A stretch of 64,000 nt of DNA from Rhizobium rosettiformans W3 (GCF_004912135.1 NZ_STGU01000003.1:248001-312000), one strand, 5' to 3'; positions 10,601-19,875 are shown, counted from the first letter of the stretch. Notes: generated by a model from the sequence alone, not told the origin. Translations and numbers: made by a program.

Positions 10601-13156
10601 CACGATATCGGTCTGGCGCGGCACGATGCCCGACAAGAGCGAGAGTGTCGGGGCGACGAAGAGGCTGAAGATCAGCAGCAGCTGCCAGATGGTGGCGCCG
10701 ACCGGATCCATGGTCGCCCAGCCGAGAACGGAGGCGGCATACCAGGCAATCGGGTTGAGCGAGCGACGCAGATTGTCGACCATCTTCCAGCGGCCGAGGC
10801 TGGTGATGCCGCGGCTGGTGTCGCCGATATAGGGGATGAGCTGCCAGTCGCCGCGGGCCCAGCGATGCTGGCGCGAGATTTCGACTTCGTAGCGGGTCGG
10901 GAAATCTTCGACGAGCTCGACATCGGTCACCAGTGCGCAGCGGGCAAAAGAGCCTTCCAGCAGATCGTGGCTGAGGACGCTGTTTTCGTCGATCCGGCCC
11001 TTGATGGCGGTCTCGAAGGCGTCGACATCATAGAGACCCTTGCCGGTGAAGGTGCCTTCACCGGTGATGTCCTGATAGACGTCGGAAACGGTGAAGACAT
11101 AAGGGTCGAGACCACGGTTCATCGAGAAGATGCGCTGGAAGACCGAGGCATCCTTGCCTGTCGTCAGCGACGGGGTCACACGCGGCTGCAGGACGCCGTA
11201 GCCGCTGATCACGCGGCCCGTCTTCTCGTCGTGTACGGGCCGGTTGATCGGGTGGTGCATCTTGCCGACGAGCTTGGTGACGGCGTCGCGCATCAGGCGC
11301 GTGTCGGCATCGAGCGTCATCACGTAGCGCACGTTTTCGGGCACCATGTTGGCACCCGGCAGATAGGATGTATCGCGGTCGCCGCGCAGCAGCAGGTTCA
11401 ACTCGTGCAGCTTGCCGCGCTTGCGCTCCCAGCCCATCCAGCAGCCTTCCGCCTCGTTATACTGGCGGCGGCGATGGAGGAGATAGAAGCGGGTCTTGCC
11501 GGCGAAGTCATAGCGGCTGTTGAGCTGCGCGACCTCACGTTTTGCGTAATCCAGCACTTCGAGATCGGCTGCGGATTCCTCGCTCTGGCTGTCCTTCCAG
11601 TCGCTCAGAAGCGCGAAATAGATCTCGCCATGCGGGTTGGTGAGGTAATGAACCTCGAGGTTGCGCACGAGCTCGTCGACATCATCCCGCTTGGTGATCA
11701 TGCAGGGTACGACGACGAGGGTGCGCGCATCTTCGGGAATGCCGTCCTTGAACTCGTAACCCGTGAGGCGGAACGGTTTGACGAAGAAGGTCACCAGCGT
11801 GTTGAAGAGGCCGGTCGCGCCTTCCGACACGGGCAGGGACACCAGGATCAGAAGAACCAGGATCAGCGAGGGCGGCAGCGCCATCTGGTTGAGGAAATGG
11901 CCGATGACGGCGAGTGCCGTGATCGTCAGCGCCACGACGGGAACGGCGATCGAGAACCAGTTCAGCTTCTTGATGAAATCGGTGACGACGCGCGAGAGTG
12001 GCTGGCTGTAACCGATCGCGTTTTCAAGTTCGGTCCGGCGGTTGCCGACGAGGTAGCTCCCTACGTCGAGCGGGCCGTCAGGACCCGCCGTTTCCGTCGC
12101 CAGATCGATCGCCGTCTGGGCGATCTCGATTTCACTGTGGTCGCTGCGGCGCGCCAGTTTTTCGATCGTGTTGCGATAGGCGTTGCGCGAACCGAAATCG
12201 AGTTCGCGATAGTCGGTATGCTGGCCCAAGACGCGGTCGACATGGCTGACGTCCTCGACCCAGACCGACCATTCCTTGTCGTCGATCTCGCGCAGGCCGC
12301 GGACGATGTTGCCCATCGTCACATTGCCGGAGGAGAGACGATTGTGCTCGGCGTCCATCGCTTCCTGGGCGGTGCGGCCGGCCGCTTCCAGTCGGCTTTC
12401 CAGCCATTCGACGGCGAAGCTCGTGTTCTGCGAGCCATTGCGCAGGCGATAGAGGAACTGCGTCGCGAAGGTATTGTCGTCGGCCAGCTGTTCAATCTGG
12501 CTGAGATAGGTGGCGGCAGCGACCGGATCGTTCAGGCGGATGATCTCGTCGGCCACCTCATTGGCGCGGCGGCGCATGCGTCGCGAGCGGTCGACGCGGG
12601 TGGCGATGCGGCGGAGATTTTCCACCAGCACGAAGCGGACGATCGAGGGCAGCGCCCAGAGTTCACCGATCTCGAGCGTCTGGTGCTGCTGGTAGCCCTC
12701 GACGAGAGCCGTCATGCTTTCCTGGCTGACGGTGGAATGGGTGTGGGCGACATAGAGCCAGGCCAGCGCCATGGTGCGGGGGATTTCGCGGCTTCCCACC
12801 TTCATCGTCGGCAGCTGGCGGTAGAACTTCTTCGGGAAGTCGCGGCGGACTTCCTGGATCGCTTCTTCGATGATGTAGTGGTTGTCCAGCAGCCACTCCG
12901 CCGCCGGCGTGATGGTCGCGCCCGCTTCGACATCCGCGGCCGTGGCGCGGTAGACGCGCAGGATTTCCCGCTCGTTTTCCTTGTGGCGGGCAAAGAAGTC
13001 AAAATCGATCAGGCCGGGCAGTTCATCCGCACCGTTGAGCGCGAGCGAGGCGGCGCTTTCGCGCAACTCGTCGATCGTGAAATAGGCAGATCGTATAGAA
13101 TCGTTGTGATCGATCTGCTTGGTTTCGAGGTCGCGCGATGGGACATGCAGCGTCAT
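4649..13156 (-). CDS. ndvB: Cyclic beta-1,2-glucan synthase (NdvB/ChvB)
   Basis: A giant inner-membrane enzyme of 2835 residues that makes cyclic beta-1,2-glucan from UDP-glucose, the periplasmic osmoregulated glucan needed for rhizobial and agrobacterial host interaction and hypo-osmotic adaptation. Seen: hydrophobic segments around residues 400-445, a GT84-type glycosyltransferase region with TLDADTRL (DxD near residue 616) and QHRWARGDW, further membrane segments, and a C-terminal GH94 phosphorylase-like region with GGDWNDGMNRVG, which sets chain length in characterised homologues. I preferred the ATG giving MTLHVPSRDLETK; an in-frame ATG 87 nt upstream (13243) gives an atypical basic leader. 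Neither has a strong ribosome binding site. ndvA/chvA, the exporter, is not nearby. Confidence 0.96.
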   Translation of the reverse strand: MTLHVPSRDLETKQIDHNDSIRSAYFTIDELRESAASLALNGADELPGLIDFDFFARHKENEREILRVYRATAADVEAGATITPAAEWLLDNHYIIEEAIQEVRRDFPKKFYRQLPTMKVGSREIPRTMALAWLYVAHTHSTVSQESMTALVEGYQQHQTLEIGELWALPSIVRFVLVENLRRIATRVDRSRRMRRRANEVADEIIRLNDPVAAATYLSQIEQLADDNTFATQFLYRLRNGSQNTSFAVEWLESRLEAAGRTAQEAMDAEHNRLSSGNVTMGNIVRGLREIDDKEWSVWVEDVSHVDRVLGQHTDYRELDFGSRNAYRNTIEKLARRSDHSEIEIAQTAIDLATETAGPDGPLDVGSYLVGNRRTELENAIGYSQPLSRVVTDFIKKLNWFSIAVPVVALTITALAVIGHFLNQMALPPSLILVLLILVSLPVSEGATGLFNTLVTFFVKPFRLTGYEFKDGIPEDARTLVVVPCMITKRDDVDELVRNLEVHYLTNPHGEIYFALLSDWKDSQSEESAADLEVLDYAKREVAQLNSRYDFAGKTRFYLLHRRRQYNEAEGCWMGWERKRGKLHELNLLLRGDRDTSYLPGANMVPENVRYVMTLDADTRLMRDAVTKLVGKMHHPINRPVHDEKTGRVISGYGVLQPRVTPSLTTGKDASVFQRIFSMNRGLDPYVFTVSDVYQDITGEGTFTGKGLYDVDAFETAIKGRIDENSVLSHDLLEGSFARCALVTDVELVEDFPTRYEVEISRQHRWARGDWQLIPYIGDTSRGITSLGRWKMVDNLRRSLNPIAWYAASVLGWATMDPVGATIWQLLLIFSLFVAPTLSLLSGIVPRQTDIVPAAHFQTLWSEVRSINAQVALRIVFIADNACMMADAIVRSLYRMLVSRKLLLEWRTAASVQSAAQGTIASYYGNMRHAPILAILSVGIAALPGGYGYLIGLPFAFLWVLSPLLAWYVSQSAETEDSLEVPENVSYELRKIARRTWRYYETFTTAGDNYLPPDNFQETPEPIIAHRTSPTNIGVYLLSVVSARHFGWLSFEQTLERMEQTISTVERMEKYRGHLYNWYYTDTLKTLGPKYISAVDSGNFAGHLIAISSACREWAEAPSAHLQGNLDGIGDVGGILLEILEQLPDDRKTVRPLRRRLEERIIGFNTALAAVKREHEFASIRIINLAVLARDVQKLAANLHHEVRSEQSAEVVRWTESLVAVCEAHIADTAFDLSNIDPLRQRLSQLSERARNLAFSMDFTFLFRPERRLLSIGYRVDARELDEACYDLLASECRLTSLFAIAKGDLPTEHWYRLGRQVVPIGARAALISWSGSMFEYLMPPLVMQERQGGILNQTNNLIVIEQMNHGRRLNIPWGISEAAFNARDHEMNYQYTNFGVPTLGLKRGLGQNAVIAPYASILASQYYPEAALENLKRLRKLGALGAYGFHDAVDFTPTRLPDGKKCAVVYNYYAHHHGMSIAAIANVAFNGRLRALFHADPVIEAAELLLQEKTPREIPVMSAKYEPQTPGKGQADLLRAEIRTIEDPATKDREVVFLSNGHYSVMLTATGSGFSRWNGQSVTRWKPDTTEDRWGTFLFLRDTATNEWWSATSAPRRAEDEKTKVIFGDDKAEFFKTVGDISTSVECIVGTEHDAEGRRLTILNAGTEDRYIEVTSYTEPVLAFEDSDNAHTLFSRMFVKTEFGRRRDVIRAERNKRSPSDPDICVAHLVVDSAGQGRPTEFETDRRKFLGRGRTLGEAAAFDPGANLSGTEGFTLDPILSLRRVVRVPAGKKVQVIFWTMAAPNREEIDQAIERYRHPDAFSHELIHAWTRAQVELRHIGITSQQAAAFQHLGRYLTYPDNHLRADPETVRKGLKSQSALWPMAISGDFPIFALRINDDMDMDIAREAMSALEYLRRRGVVADLAIINERATSYAQDMQHALDQMADNLRHRLPGGRQHVFTVRDDLQDEGATLAVLAAARVVLHTRNGKIVDQVNRAVSLFATPRTIDGEVEWAGLPPALPAPAKPAQKADGTDLDFWNGFGGFSRDGKEYVVRLDGTTSTPHPWINVIANESFGFHGSAEGAGFSWSQNSRDYQVTPWTNDPVINRPGEAFYVADLVSGRAYATVSALNLDPTASFETRHGLGYSTFVSRHGDLEIELTQTVDRERPVKLSRIRLKNVSGEARKFRIYGYAEWVLGNNPARTAPFVLSTFDEATGALLASNPYDINYPGRFAFLAGPEQPDGYTTSRREFIGRNGTIKLPQAVARASGLSGSIESESDPCAAIAFDVELAPGQSRDMTFLLGETETAEAALDLVKTVRGSGFSTILKTTTDFWTGFTGKLSVETGDKGFDNLVNRWLPYQALACRIFARAGFYQASGAYGFRDQLQDTLAFLTVEPQLARRQILNAAARQFAEGDVQHWWLPQTGAGVRTMISDDVVWLAYAIDQYVSATGDETILTEQVPFLNGPELQQGQHDSFFLPGTSAETADLYEHAARALDLAIARTGEHGLPLILGGDWNDGMNRVGIEGKGESVWLGWLLAATLERFKAQADKRGDRDRSSRWSDHVAKLKTSLETAGWDGDHYRRGYFDNGAPLGSSESVQCQIDSIAQSWSVLSGMGDPEHTAKALESAVSKLVDTENGIVRLFTPAFEKPQVDPGYIGAYPPGVRENGGQYTHAAIWLGLSLVKAGRLADAWRVFEMLNPINHASTPDEAERYRVEPYVVAADIYGGNGYAGRGGWTWYTGSAGWLYRFAVEGFLGIRRKGGEILVDPALPDHWTGFKATVEIDGRKIDVAVARKAEGYDITVDGKAQVISEDLPPAPPPAKKPARKPRIKAAE

Positions 13157-13482
13157 GAAGGATAGGTTCTCGGTTCGGTGGTTATGTAGAAAGCCATCTG
13201 CTTCGACCTTCCGGTCGTCGCGGTTGCGCCTCATTGCACACAATCGGGCTGGTCACCAACAATCGAGGCAGAAAAAGGCCGTAATACGACGCGCGTCCGG
13301 GCTGCGGTTGAACTCTGTTGCTGGCTTTCACGTCCTGGCAGGTGAATTGGCATTTTTATGCCTTATTTCAAGCGTCTGGCCAAGAGGTTTGCGGCACGTA
13401 CAGCAAAGGATCATGCAGTAGCCTGCATGCGGCGCGATCATTGTTCGGATGGAGTTAGCGAAACCTGAATTGTTTGCCCGGT
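13157..13482. other. 326-bp gap between ndvB start and tetR end
   Basis: This must contain the ndvB promoter and leader on the reverse strand. I see no gene in it. Two small dyads are visible: GGCAT-TTTT-ATGCC at about 13349-13362, and CATGCAG-TAGC-CTGCATG at 13412-13429. Neither is followed by a clean T run, so they look like binding sites or leader hairpins and not terminators. Confidence 0.5.
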
Positions 13483-14118
13483 CTATCGGCGATTGCGCAG
13501 CGACAGACCGCCAAGCATGGCCTCCACGGCATCGAGTGCGATGTCCGATAGAGGGCCTTCATCGAACAGGTCGCTGGCCAACGAGTTTTCGAGCCACAGT
13601 CCGTCGATCAGACCGTTGATCGCAACGGCGAGGTGGCGAACCTCGTTAAAGACAGGCTTGTGGTGATGCTGGGTCAGAACCGCCTGAACGAGGTTTTCGA
13701 GGATGCCGATGAAGACCAGATAATTCTCGCGGTGAATTCGAGCCAGTTCCTCATCGGAGCGGACGCGGCCGATGAAGGCGGCCCAGAGGGAAAGCGCCTT
13801 GGGGTCGGCGATGGGCGGGCTGACATTGGCGACGATGAAGTCATGCAGGCGTTGTCGGGGATCGTCTCCCGCCTCGGCCATGGCGTCGACTGCGGTCCCG
13901 GTCATGCCTGCCAGCATTTCGCGGTAAGCTGCCTGCACCATCTCGTCCTTGCCGGCGAAATAGTGTCGGATCAGGCCGCCTGTCACGCCTGCCCGCGCGG
14001 CGATGTCGCGCACGGTCGCGCCTTCCAGGCCATAGTCGGAGATACTGTCCAGTGTTGCCGCAATCAGATCCTTGCGACGTTCGGCTTCCCCGGCACGCTG
14101 GAACGTGCGTCGTGTCAT
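13483..14118 (-). CDS. TetR-family regulator, BetI-like
   Basis: A 211-residue regulator. The N-terminal TetR helix-turn-helix is clear (ATVRDIAARAGVTGG then LIRHYFAGKDEMV, about residues 33-62). The C-terminal part has the BetI-like ligand domain signature (SLWAAFIG, then INGLIDGLWLENSL near residue 170). It is divergent from the M20 amidohydrolase across 134 bp, so the obvious inference is control of that gene and itself. The inducer cannot be read from sequence. Choline sensing, as in BetI, is not implied because no bet genes are present. Confidence 0.85.
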   Translation of the reverse strand: MTRRTFQRAGEAERRKDLIAATLDSISDYGLEGATVRDIAARAGVTGGLIRHYFAGKDEMVQAAYREMLAGMTGTAVDAMAEAGDDPRQRLHDFIVANVSPPIADPKALSLWAAFIGRVRSDEELARIHRENYLVFIGILENLVQAVLTQHHHKPVFNEVRHLAVAINGLIDGLWLENSLASDLFDEGPLSDIALDAVEAMLGGLSLRNRR

Positions 14119-14252
14119 GCGGCAACTCCAGCCTGGCTCAAGAGGGCGGCGACCTGCCGTCGAGTGTCATTTTACACGGTTGAACAACGCAGCGGCAAGT
14201 GCAACAGTCCGCGCCTTGTTGAAGTTGATGTTGATACCGAAAGGTCATTCCC

Positions 14253-15416
14253 ATGACGATCCATGCTCCCAACGTGATGGCCGAAGTGCTGGCAACGCGC
14301 CACCATCTGCACCGTTTTCCGGAGATTGGTCTGTCGGAATTCAAGACTTCGGACTACGTGGCCGAGCAACTGACGGCGCTGGGTTACGAGGTGACACGCG
14401 GGCTTGCGAAAACCGGCGTGGTCGCGACCCTGCGCAATGGCAGCAGCGAGCGCAGCATCGGCATCCGCGCCGATTTCGATGCGCTGCCGATCCTGGAGGA
14501 AACCGGGCTTCCCTATGCCAGCGAGATCCCGGGCGTGATGCATGCCTGCGGGCATGACGGGCACACGGCGATGTTGCTCGGTGCGGCCAAGATTCTTGCC
14601 GAGCGGCGCAATTTCGACGGCGTCATCCATCTCATCTTCCAGCCAGCCGAGGAGAATTTCGGCGGGGCGCGGATCATGATCGAGGACGGGCTCTTCGATC
14701 GCTTTCCCTGCGATGCCGTGTTTGCCCTGCATAATGATCCGGACATCCCCTTCGGTCACTTTGCCCTGCGCGAAGGTCCGATCATGGCCGCCGTCGACGA
14801 ATGCAAGATCACGGTCAATGGCCGCGGCGGGCATGGGGCGGAGCCGCAATCGACGGCCGATCCGATCGTTTGTGGTGCATCGATCGTCATGGCGCTGCAG
14901 ACGATCGTCTCGCGCAACATCCATCCGCTCGATCCAACGGTGATCACGGTCGGCGGTTTCCATGCCGGGGCTGCGAGCAATGTCATTCCGGAGCGGGCGG
15001 AGATGGTTCTCTCGATCCGCTCCTTCGATCCTGACGTTCGCGACCAGCTGGAGCGGCGCATCCGTGCCGTTGCCGAAGGCCAGGCGGCGAGCTACGGGAT
15101 GGGCGTGACCATCGACTATCAACGCGGCTACGATCCGACGATCAACCACAAGGACGAGACCGACTTCGTCCGCGATCTCGCGGTAAGCTTTGCCGGTCAG
15201 GACAAGGTCTATGATCTGCCGCGGCCGATGATGGGCAGCGAGGACTTCGCCTATATGCTGGCGAAGCGACCGGGCACCTATTTCTTCCTAGGCACACAGC
15301 GCACACCCGATGATCCGCCGCTGCATCATCCGCGCTACGACTTCAACGACGATATCCTGCCTGTCGGCACCACCTTCTGGGTGGAACTCGCCGAGCGTTA
15401 TCTCTCGAGATCCTGA
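14253..15416 (+). CDS. M20 family amidohydrolase (hippurate/N-acyl-amino-acid hydrolase type)
   Basis: A 387-residue metal-dependent amidohydrolase. Family metal ligands are visible: HACGHDGHTAML around residues 92-103, QPAEENFGGA around 133-142, and the C-terminal GSEDFAYM motif near residue 330. The family cleaves N-acyl or N-carbamoyl amino acids such as hippurate or IAA conjugates; the substrate here is unknown. It has no signal peptide and is probably cytosolic. It is divergent from a TetR regulator and convergent with an EamA transporter whose end overlaps its own by 19 bp. Confidence 0.88.
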   Translation: MTIHAPNVMAEVLATRHHLHRFPEIGLSEFKTSDYVAEQLTALGYEVTRGLAKTGVVATLRNGSSERSIGIRADFDALPILEETGLPYASEIPGVMHACGHDGHTAMLLGAAKILAERRNFDGVIHLIFQPAEENFGGARIMIEDGLFDRFPCDAVFALHNDPDIPFGHFALREGPIMAAVDECKITVNGRGGHGAEPQSTADPIVCGASIVMALQTIVSRNIHPLDPTVITVGGFHAGAASNVIPERAEMVLSIRSFDPDVRDQLERRIRAVAEGQAASYGMGVTIDYQRGYDPTINHKDETDFVRDLAVSFAGQDKVYDLPRPMMGSEDFAYMLAKRPGTYFFLGTQRTPDDPPLHHPRYDFNDDILPVGTTFWVELAERYLSRS

Positions 15417-16276
15417 GCCGGCATCCGGCGCCGCTGGGCGAACAGGATGATGAGGCCGGCGCCGGCAATCAGCACGGCGCCCGCCCAGACATTGGCGCTC
15501 GGCACATCCTGCCAGATGATGTAACCCAGCGCGAAGGCCCAGATCAGGGCGGTGTATTCGAGCGGCGCAATGACCGAGATCGGCGCGCGCCGCAACGCCT
15601 CGAAAAAGCTCAGCTGGCCGATGCCGCCGATGAAGCCGACAGCGAGCAGCAGGATCTGCGTCGCCCCGCTGGGCATGGTCCAAGTCATCAGGGCCATGGG
15701 TGTGGTCAGCACCAGGAAGAAGACATTGGTCATGGCCATCTGGACCATGCTGCTCGCGCTCTGGCTGGTGGTTCTGAGCAGCGTTGTCGCGATCGCCCAG
15801 CAGACGGCCGCGACAAGCGCCAGATAGATGGGCCAGCCGGTCGCAAGCCCCGTCGGGTTGCTGGCGATGACCACGCCGATGAAGCCTGTGATGACGGCGA
15901 TCCAGCTGCTGAGCGGCACCTTTTCGCCGAGAATCGGGATTGCCAGGAGGATCGCGGCGATCGGTGCGGCGAAGTAGAGGGTCGTGAGGTCCGCAAGCGG
16001 CAGATGCCTGGCGGCGTTGAAGAAACAGAGCCAGGCCGCGAGCAGGAACAGGCTGCGCAGCATCATGGGGCGCAGCGCAGGCGAGGTGATCGTGTCGCGC
16101 GCAAGCGACCTTCCGCCGAGGATGTAGCATCCGAGAAGGATGGCGATGCTGCGGCAGAAAAGGATCTGCCAGACCGTGGTGCTCTCCACCAGCAGCTTGA
16201 TCATCGCGTCATGCACGGCAAAGAGGAGATAAGCGAGACTGGAGAGCAGGATGCCAGCGCCAACGGCGGTTTTCAC
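15398..16276 (-). CDS. DMT-superfamily EamA transporter
   Basis: A 292-residue polytopic membrane protein with about ten hydrophobic helices arranged as two EamA repeats, such as the first half around LLSSLAYLLFAVHDAMIKLL and the second around CWAIATTLL. It is typical of metabolite exporters of the RhaT/YdcZ type. The 3' end overlaps the amidohydrolase end on the opposite strand by 19 bp. The substrate is unknown; export of a product of the neighbouring hydrolase is only a guess from position. Confidence 0.85.
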   Translation of the reverse strand: MKTAVGAGILLSSLAYLLFAVHDAMIKLLVESTTVWQILFCRSIAILLGCYILGGRSLARDTITSPALRPMMLRSLFLLAAWLCFFNAARHLPLADLTTLYFAAPIAAILLAIPILGEKVPLSSWIAVITGFIGVVIASNPTGLATGWPIYLALVAAVCWAIATTLLRTTSQSASSMVQMAMTNVFFLVLTTPMALMTWTMPSGATQILLLAVGFIGGIGQLSFFEALRRAPISVIAPLEYTALIWAFALGYIIWQDVPSANVWAGAVLIAGAGLIILFAQRRRMPAQDLER

Positions 16277-16391
16277 GGGGGGTGTCTTTCGGATGATGCC
16301 GCGCCGGGGCGGCGCGCGAGTTCATCCCTGTGTCGGAGCTTGGGGAGGATCTGTCAACTGTCCGCGTTCGCCTCCGTGCGGACCAGAATTG

Positions 16392-16407
16392 TTGTAACGC
16401 GATACAA
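16392..16407. promoter_or_regulatory. Operator-like dyad TTGTAACGCGATACAA
   Basis: A 16-bp near-perfect palindrome with one non-complementary pair, in the gap between the divergent EamA and MFS genes. Its TTGTA...TACAA arms resemble GntR-family operators. No GntR gene lies in the window, so the cognate regulator is unknown. Confidence 0.45.
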
Positions 16408-16444
16408 AAATTTACAGCTTCCGGACGTGAGAGCGATTGTCGTC

Positions 16445-16456
16445 TAAATCGATTTA
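16445..16456. promoter_or_regulatory. Perfect palindrome TAAATCGATTTA, LacI-type operator candidate
   Basis: A perfect 12-bp palindrome ending 32 nt before the MFS start codon. AAATCGATTT cores are common among LacI-family sugar regulators. The position is consistent with repression of the MFS gene by a regulator encoded elsewhere. Confidence 0.5.
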
Positions 16457-16488
16457 ACTAAAGTGCGCCCCGACCACGGGAGCAGGAC

Positions 16489-17682
16489 ATGAACGACATC
16501 ACGCAGAGCATCACTTCCCCCGCCGCGCCGGCGCCGATCGTGACGAAGGAGCGCGCGGCGGTCGCGCTGTTGTTCTTCCTCAACGGTCTCGTCATCGGTG
16601 CGTGGGCGCCGAAGATCCCGTTCTTTTCGCAGGCGCTCGGACTGACGGAGCTGATGCTCGGCGTGATGATCTTCGTCTTTGGCGTGGGTTCGCTGGTCTT
16701 GATGCCGATCGCCGGGATGCAAATCGCCCGCTACGGCTCGCGTCGCGTCGTGGAGGTGACCACGCTGCTCTTCATTCCGACCATCGTGCTCGTGACACTG
16801 GTCGACAATATCTGGACGGGTGCGATCGCCATCTTCCTGTTCGGTGGCCTGACCGGGGCCATGGACGTGGCGATGAATGCCAATGCGGTCGAGGTCGAGC
16901 GCAACATGCGCCGGTCGATCATGTCGTCCTGCCATGCGTTCTGGAGCCTGGGCGGTCTGTGCGGTGCGGCAACCGGCGGCTTCCTCATCGCCTCGCTCGG
17001 TGTCACCGGCCATGTGCTGCTTCTCGCCGCCGTCTGCGTGGTGCTGTTTGTCGTCGCCCGTCCGATGATCCTTGCCGATGCGCCGCATCCGAGCGATGAA
17101 CCTGTTAAGGCCAAGCTGCCGATGACGCCGCTGCCGTGGCTGATCGGCACGATCGCGCTGTTCTGCATGATCCCGGAGGGCACTGTGCTCGACTGGAGCG
17201 CGCTCTACCTGCGCAACGAACTGAATGCTACGACCGAGATGTCGGGCTTTGCCTTTGCCGCCTTCTCCTTCACCATGGCTGTCTGCCGTTTTGCCGGTGA
17301 CTTCGTCCGCGACCGGTTCGGCGCCGTCAACACGCTGCGCTTCTGCGGGGTCGCGGCCATCATCGGTCTCGTCATGGCTGGGCAGTCGAACAGCGTCACC
17401 CTGGCCCTGATCGGTTTTGCGATCACCGGCATCGGTATCTCCAACATGGTGCCGATCGCCTTCTCGGCTGGCGGCAACATACCGGGGCTGGCGCCAGGCG
17501 TCGGGCTCTCGGTCGTGACCACGATGGGCTATTCCGGCATTCTCTTTGCGCCTTCGCTGATCGGCCTCGTTGCCGAGCATACCTCGCTGTCGACGGTCTA
17601 TACGGCAATCCCGGCGCTGCTGGTGGTCGTGCTCGCTCTGTCGAAACTTGGCCGGCATGCGGATCGGGCAACCGGCCACTGA
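16489..17682 (+). CDS. MFS transporter (YbjJ/FucP-like)
   Basis: A 397-residue protein with about twelve membrane helices. The first starts near residue 20 (AVALLFFLNGLVIGAWAPKIP), and there is an MFS-type charged loop after helix 2 (QIARYGSRRVVE). GAMDVAMNANAVEVE is characteristic of the YbjJ-like branch. The substrate is unknown. Two palindromes upstream (16392-16407 and 16445-16456) suggest regulated expression. It starts AGGACATGAACGAC, with the SD-like AGGA close to the ATG. Confidence 0.85.
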   Translation: MNDITQSITSPAAPAPIVTKERAAVALLFFLNGLVIGAWAPKIPFFSQALGLTELMLGVMIFVFGVGSLVLMPIAGMQIARYGSRRVVEVTTLLFIPTIVLVTLVDNIWTGAIAIFLFGGLTGAMDVAMNANAVEVERNMRRSIMSSCHAFWSLGGLCGAATGGFLIASLGVTGHVLLLAAVCVVLFVVARPMILADAPHPSDEPVKAKLPMTPLPWLIGTIALFCMIPEGTVLDWSALYLRNELNATTEMSGFAFAAFSFTMAVCRFAGDFVRDRFGAVNTLRFCGVAAIIGLVMAGQSNSVTLALIGFAITGIGISNMVPIAFSAGGNIPGLAPGVGLSVVTTMGYSGILFAPSLIGLVAEHTSLSTVYTAIPALLVVVLALSKLGRHADRATGH

Positions 17683-17813
17683 GGAAGGAAGCTCGCGTCC
17701 TTTCTCAGGCGGCGGCAGACGCGCGCATGTGATCGCGCCGCGGCGTGTTGCGGTTGACAAGCGGTCGGCTTTGATCCACCTCCATGGCGATTGAGGCTTG
17801 CAGAGAACCAGCC

Positions 17814-19079
<1,266 letters not shown>

Positions 19080-19155
19080 GCCTGCGGGTTAACTTTTTGT
19101 TGCCGCAATTTCACGGTTGACGGATTATCAGCCGAATCCTGGAGGGACACCGAGC

Positions 19156-19821
19156 ATGATCAAGAAGATCGCCATCCTCGCGCTGTGCGCGACCTATCTC
19201 AGCGCCTGCACCACGACCGACCCCTATACGGGCCAGCAGAAGGTGTCCAACACGGCCGGTGGCGCGGCCATCGGTGCGGCTGTCGGTGCGCTCGGCGGTC
19301 TGGCCGTCGGCGGTTCTCCGGTCGGACGCCGCAATGCGGCGCTGATCGGCGCGGGTATCGGCGCGCTCGCCGGTGGCGCGATCGGCAACTATATGGACCA
19401 GCAGGAAGCCGAGCTTCGCGCCCAGCTGCAGGGCACCGGCATCTCGGTCACTCGCGTCGGCGATCGCATCATCCTGAACATGCCGTCCAACATCACCTTT
19501 AACACCGATCAGGACGCGGTCATGCCGCAGTTCTATCCGACGCTGAACTCGGTTGCGATCGTGCTGCGCAAGTTCGACCGTACGCTGATCGACATCAACG
19601 GTCATACCGATTCGACCGGTAGCCAGGCTTATAACCAGGGCCTGTCCGAACGTCGCGCGATGTCTGTTGCCGGCTATCTCAACAGCCAGGGCATCGATCC
19701 GCGTCGCGTCTCCGCCGTTGGTTTTGGCCCGAACCAGCCGATCGCGTCGAACGCGACCCCGGATGGCCGCGCGCAGAACCGTCGCGTGGAGATCCAGATC
19801 TCGCCGCTCACACAGGGCTGA
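19156..19821 (+). CDS. OmpA-family lipoprotein with glycine zipper
   Basis: A 221-residue lipoprotein. The signal peptide ends in a lipobox (YLSAC, Cys18). A glycine-rich zipper (about 35-85, GGAAIGAAVGALGGLAVGG) precedes a C-terminal OmpA domain that binds peptidoglycan: INGHTDSTGSQAYNQGLSER, then RAQNRRVEI. It probably tethers the outer membrane to peptidoglycan, like YiaD/PAL-type proteins. The ATG at 19156 has GGAGGG 9 nt upstream and gives a proper signal peptide, whereas an upstream in-frame start buries it. Confidence 0.9.
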   Translation: MIKKIAILALCATYLSACTTTDPYTGQQKVSNTAGGAAIGAAVGALGGLAVGGSPVGRRNAALIGAGIGALAGGAIGNYMDQQEAELRAQLQGTGISVTRVGDRIILNMPSNITFNTDQDAVMPQFYPTLNSVAIVLRKFDRTLIDINGHTDSTGSQAYNQGLSERRAMSVAGYLNSQGIDPRRVSAVGFGPNQPIASNATPDGRAQNRRVEIQISPLTQG

Positions 19822-19843
19822 GGTTTACGACCCGAAGGATCAG

Positions 19844-19871
19844 AGGCGCCGCATCCGTGCGGCGCCTTTTT
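19844..19871 (+). terminator. Rho-independent terminator of the OmpA-like gene
   Basis: A 10-bp perfect stem, AGGCGCCGCA-TCCG-TGCGGCGCCT, followed by TTTT, 22 nt after the stop codon. Confidence 0.92.
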
Positions 19872-19875
19872 CGTT

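Noticed and set aside
9554..13165. A 1200-codon open frame on the + strand opposite ndvB
   Set aside because: High-GC shadow: the product is rich in Arg/Asp/Gly with no domain, and the reverse frame is unmistakably ndvB. The same holds for the long frames opposite pyc (241-2805, reverse), ndvB (4835-7102, +), the helicase (31500-33200, reverse), argG (45940-47532, reverse), the M3 peptidase (49699-51168, reverse) and mic60 (60707-61909, +).
14170..14250. TetR operator in the TetR/M20 gap
   Set aside because: Only 4-bp arms (GTTG-AA-CAAC near 14178) were found; too short to call by eye.
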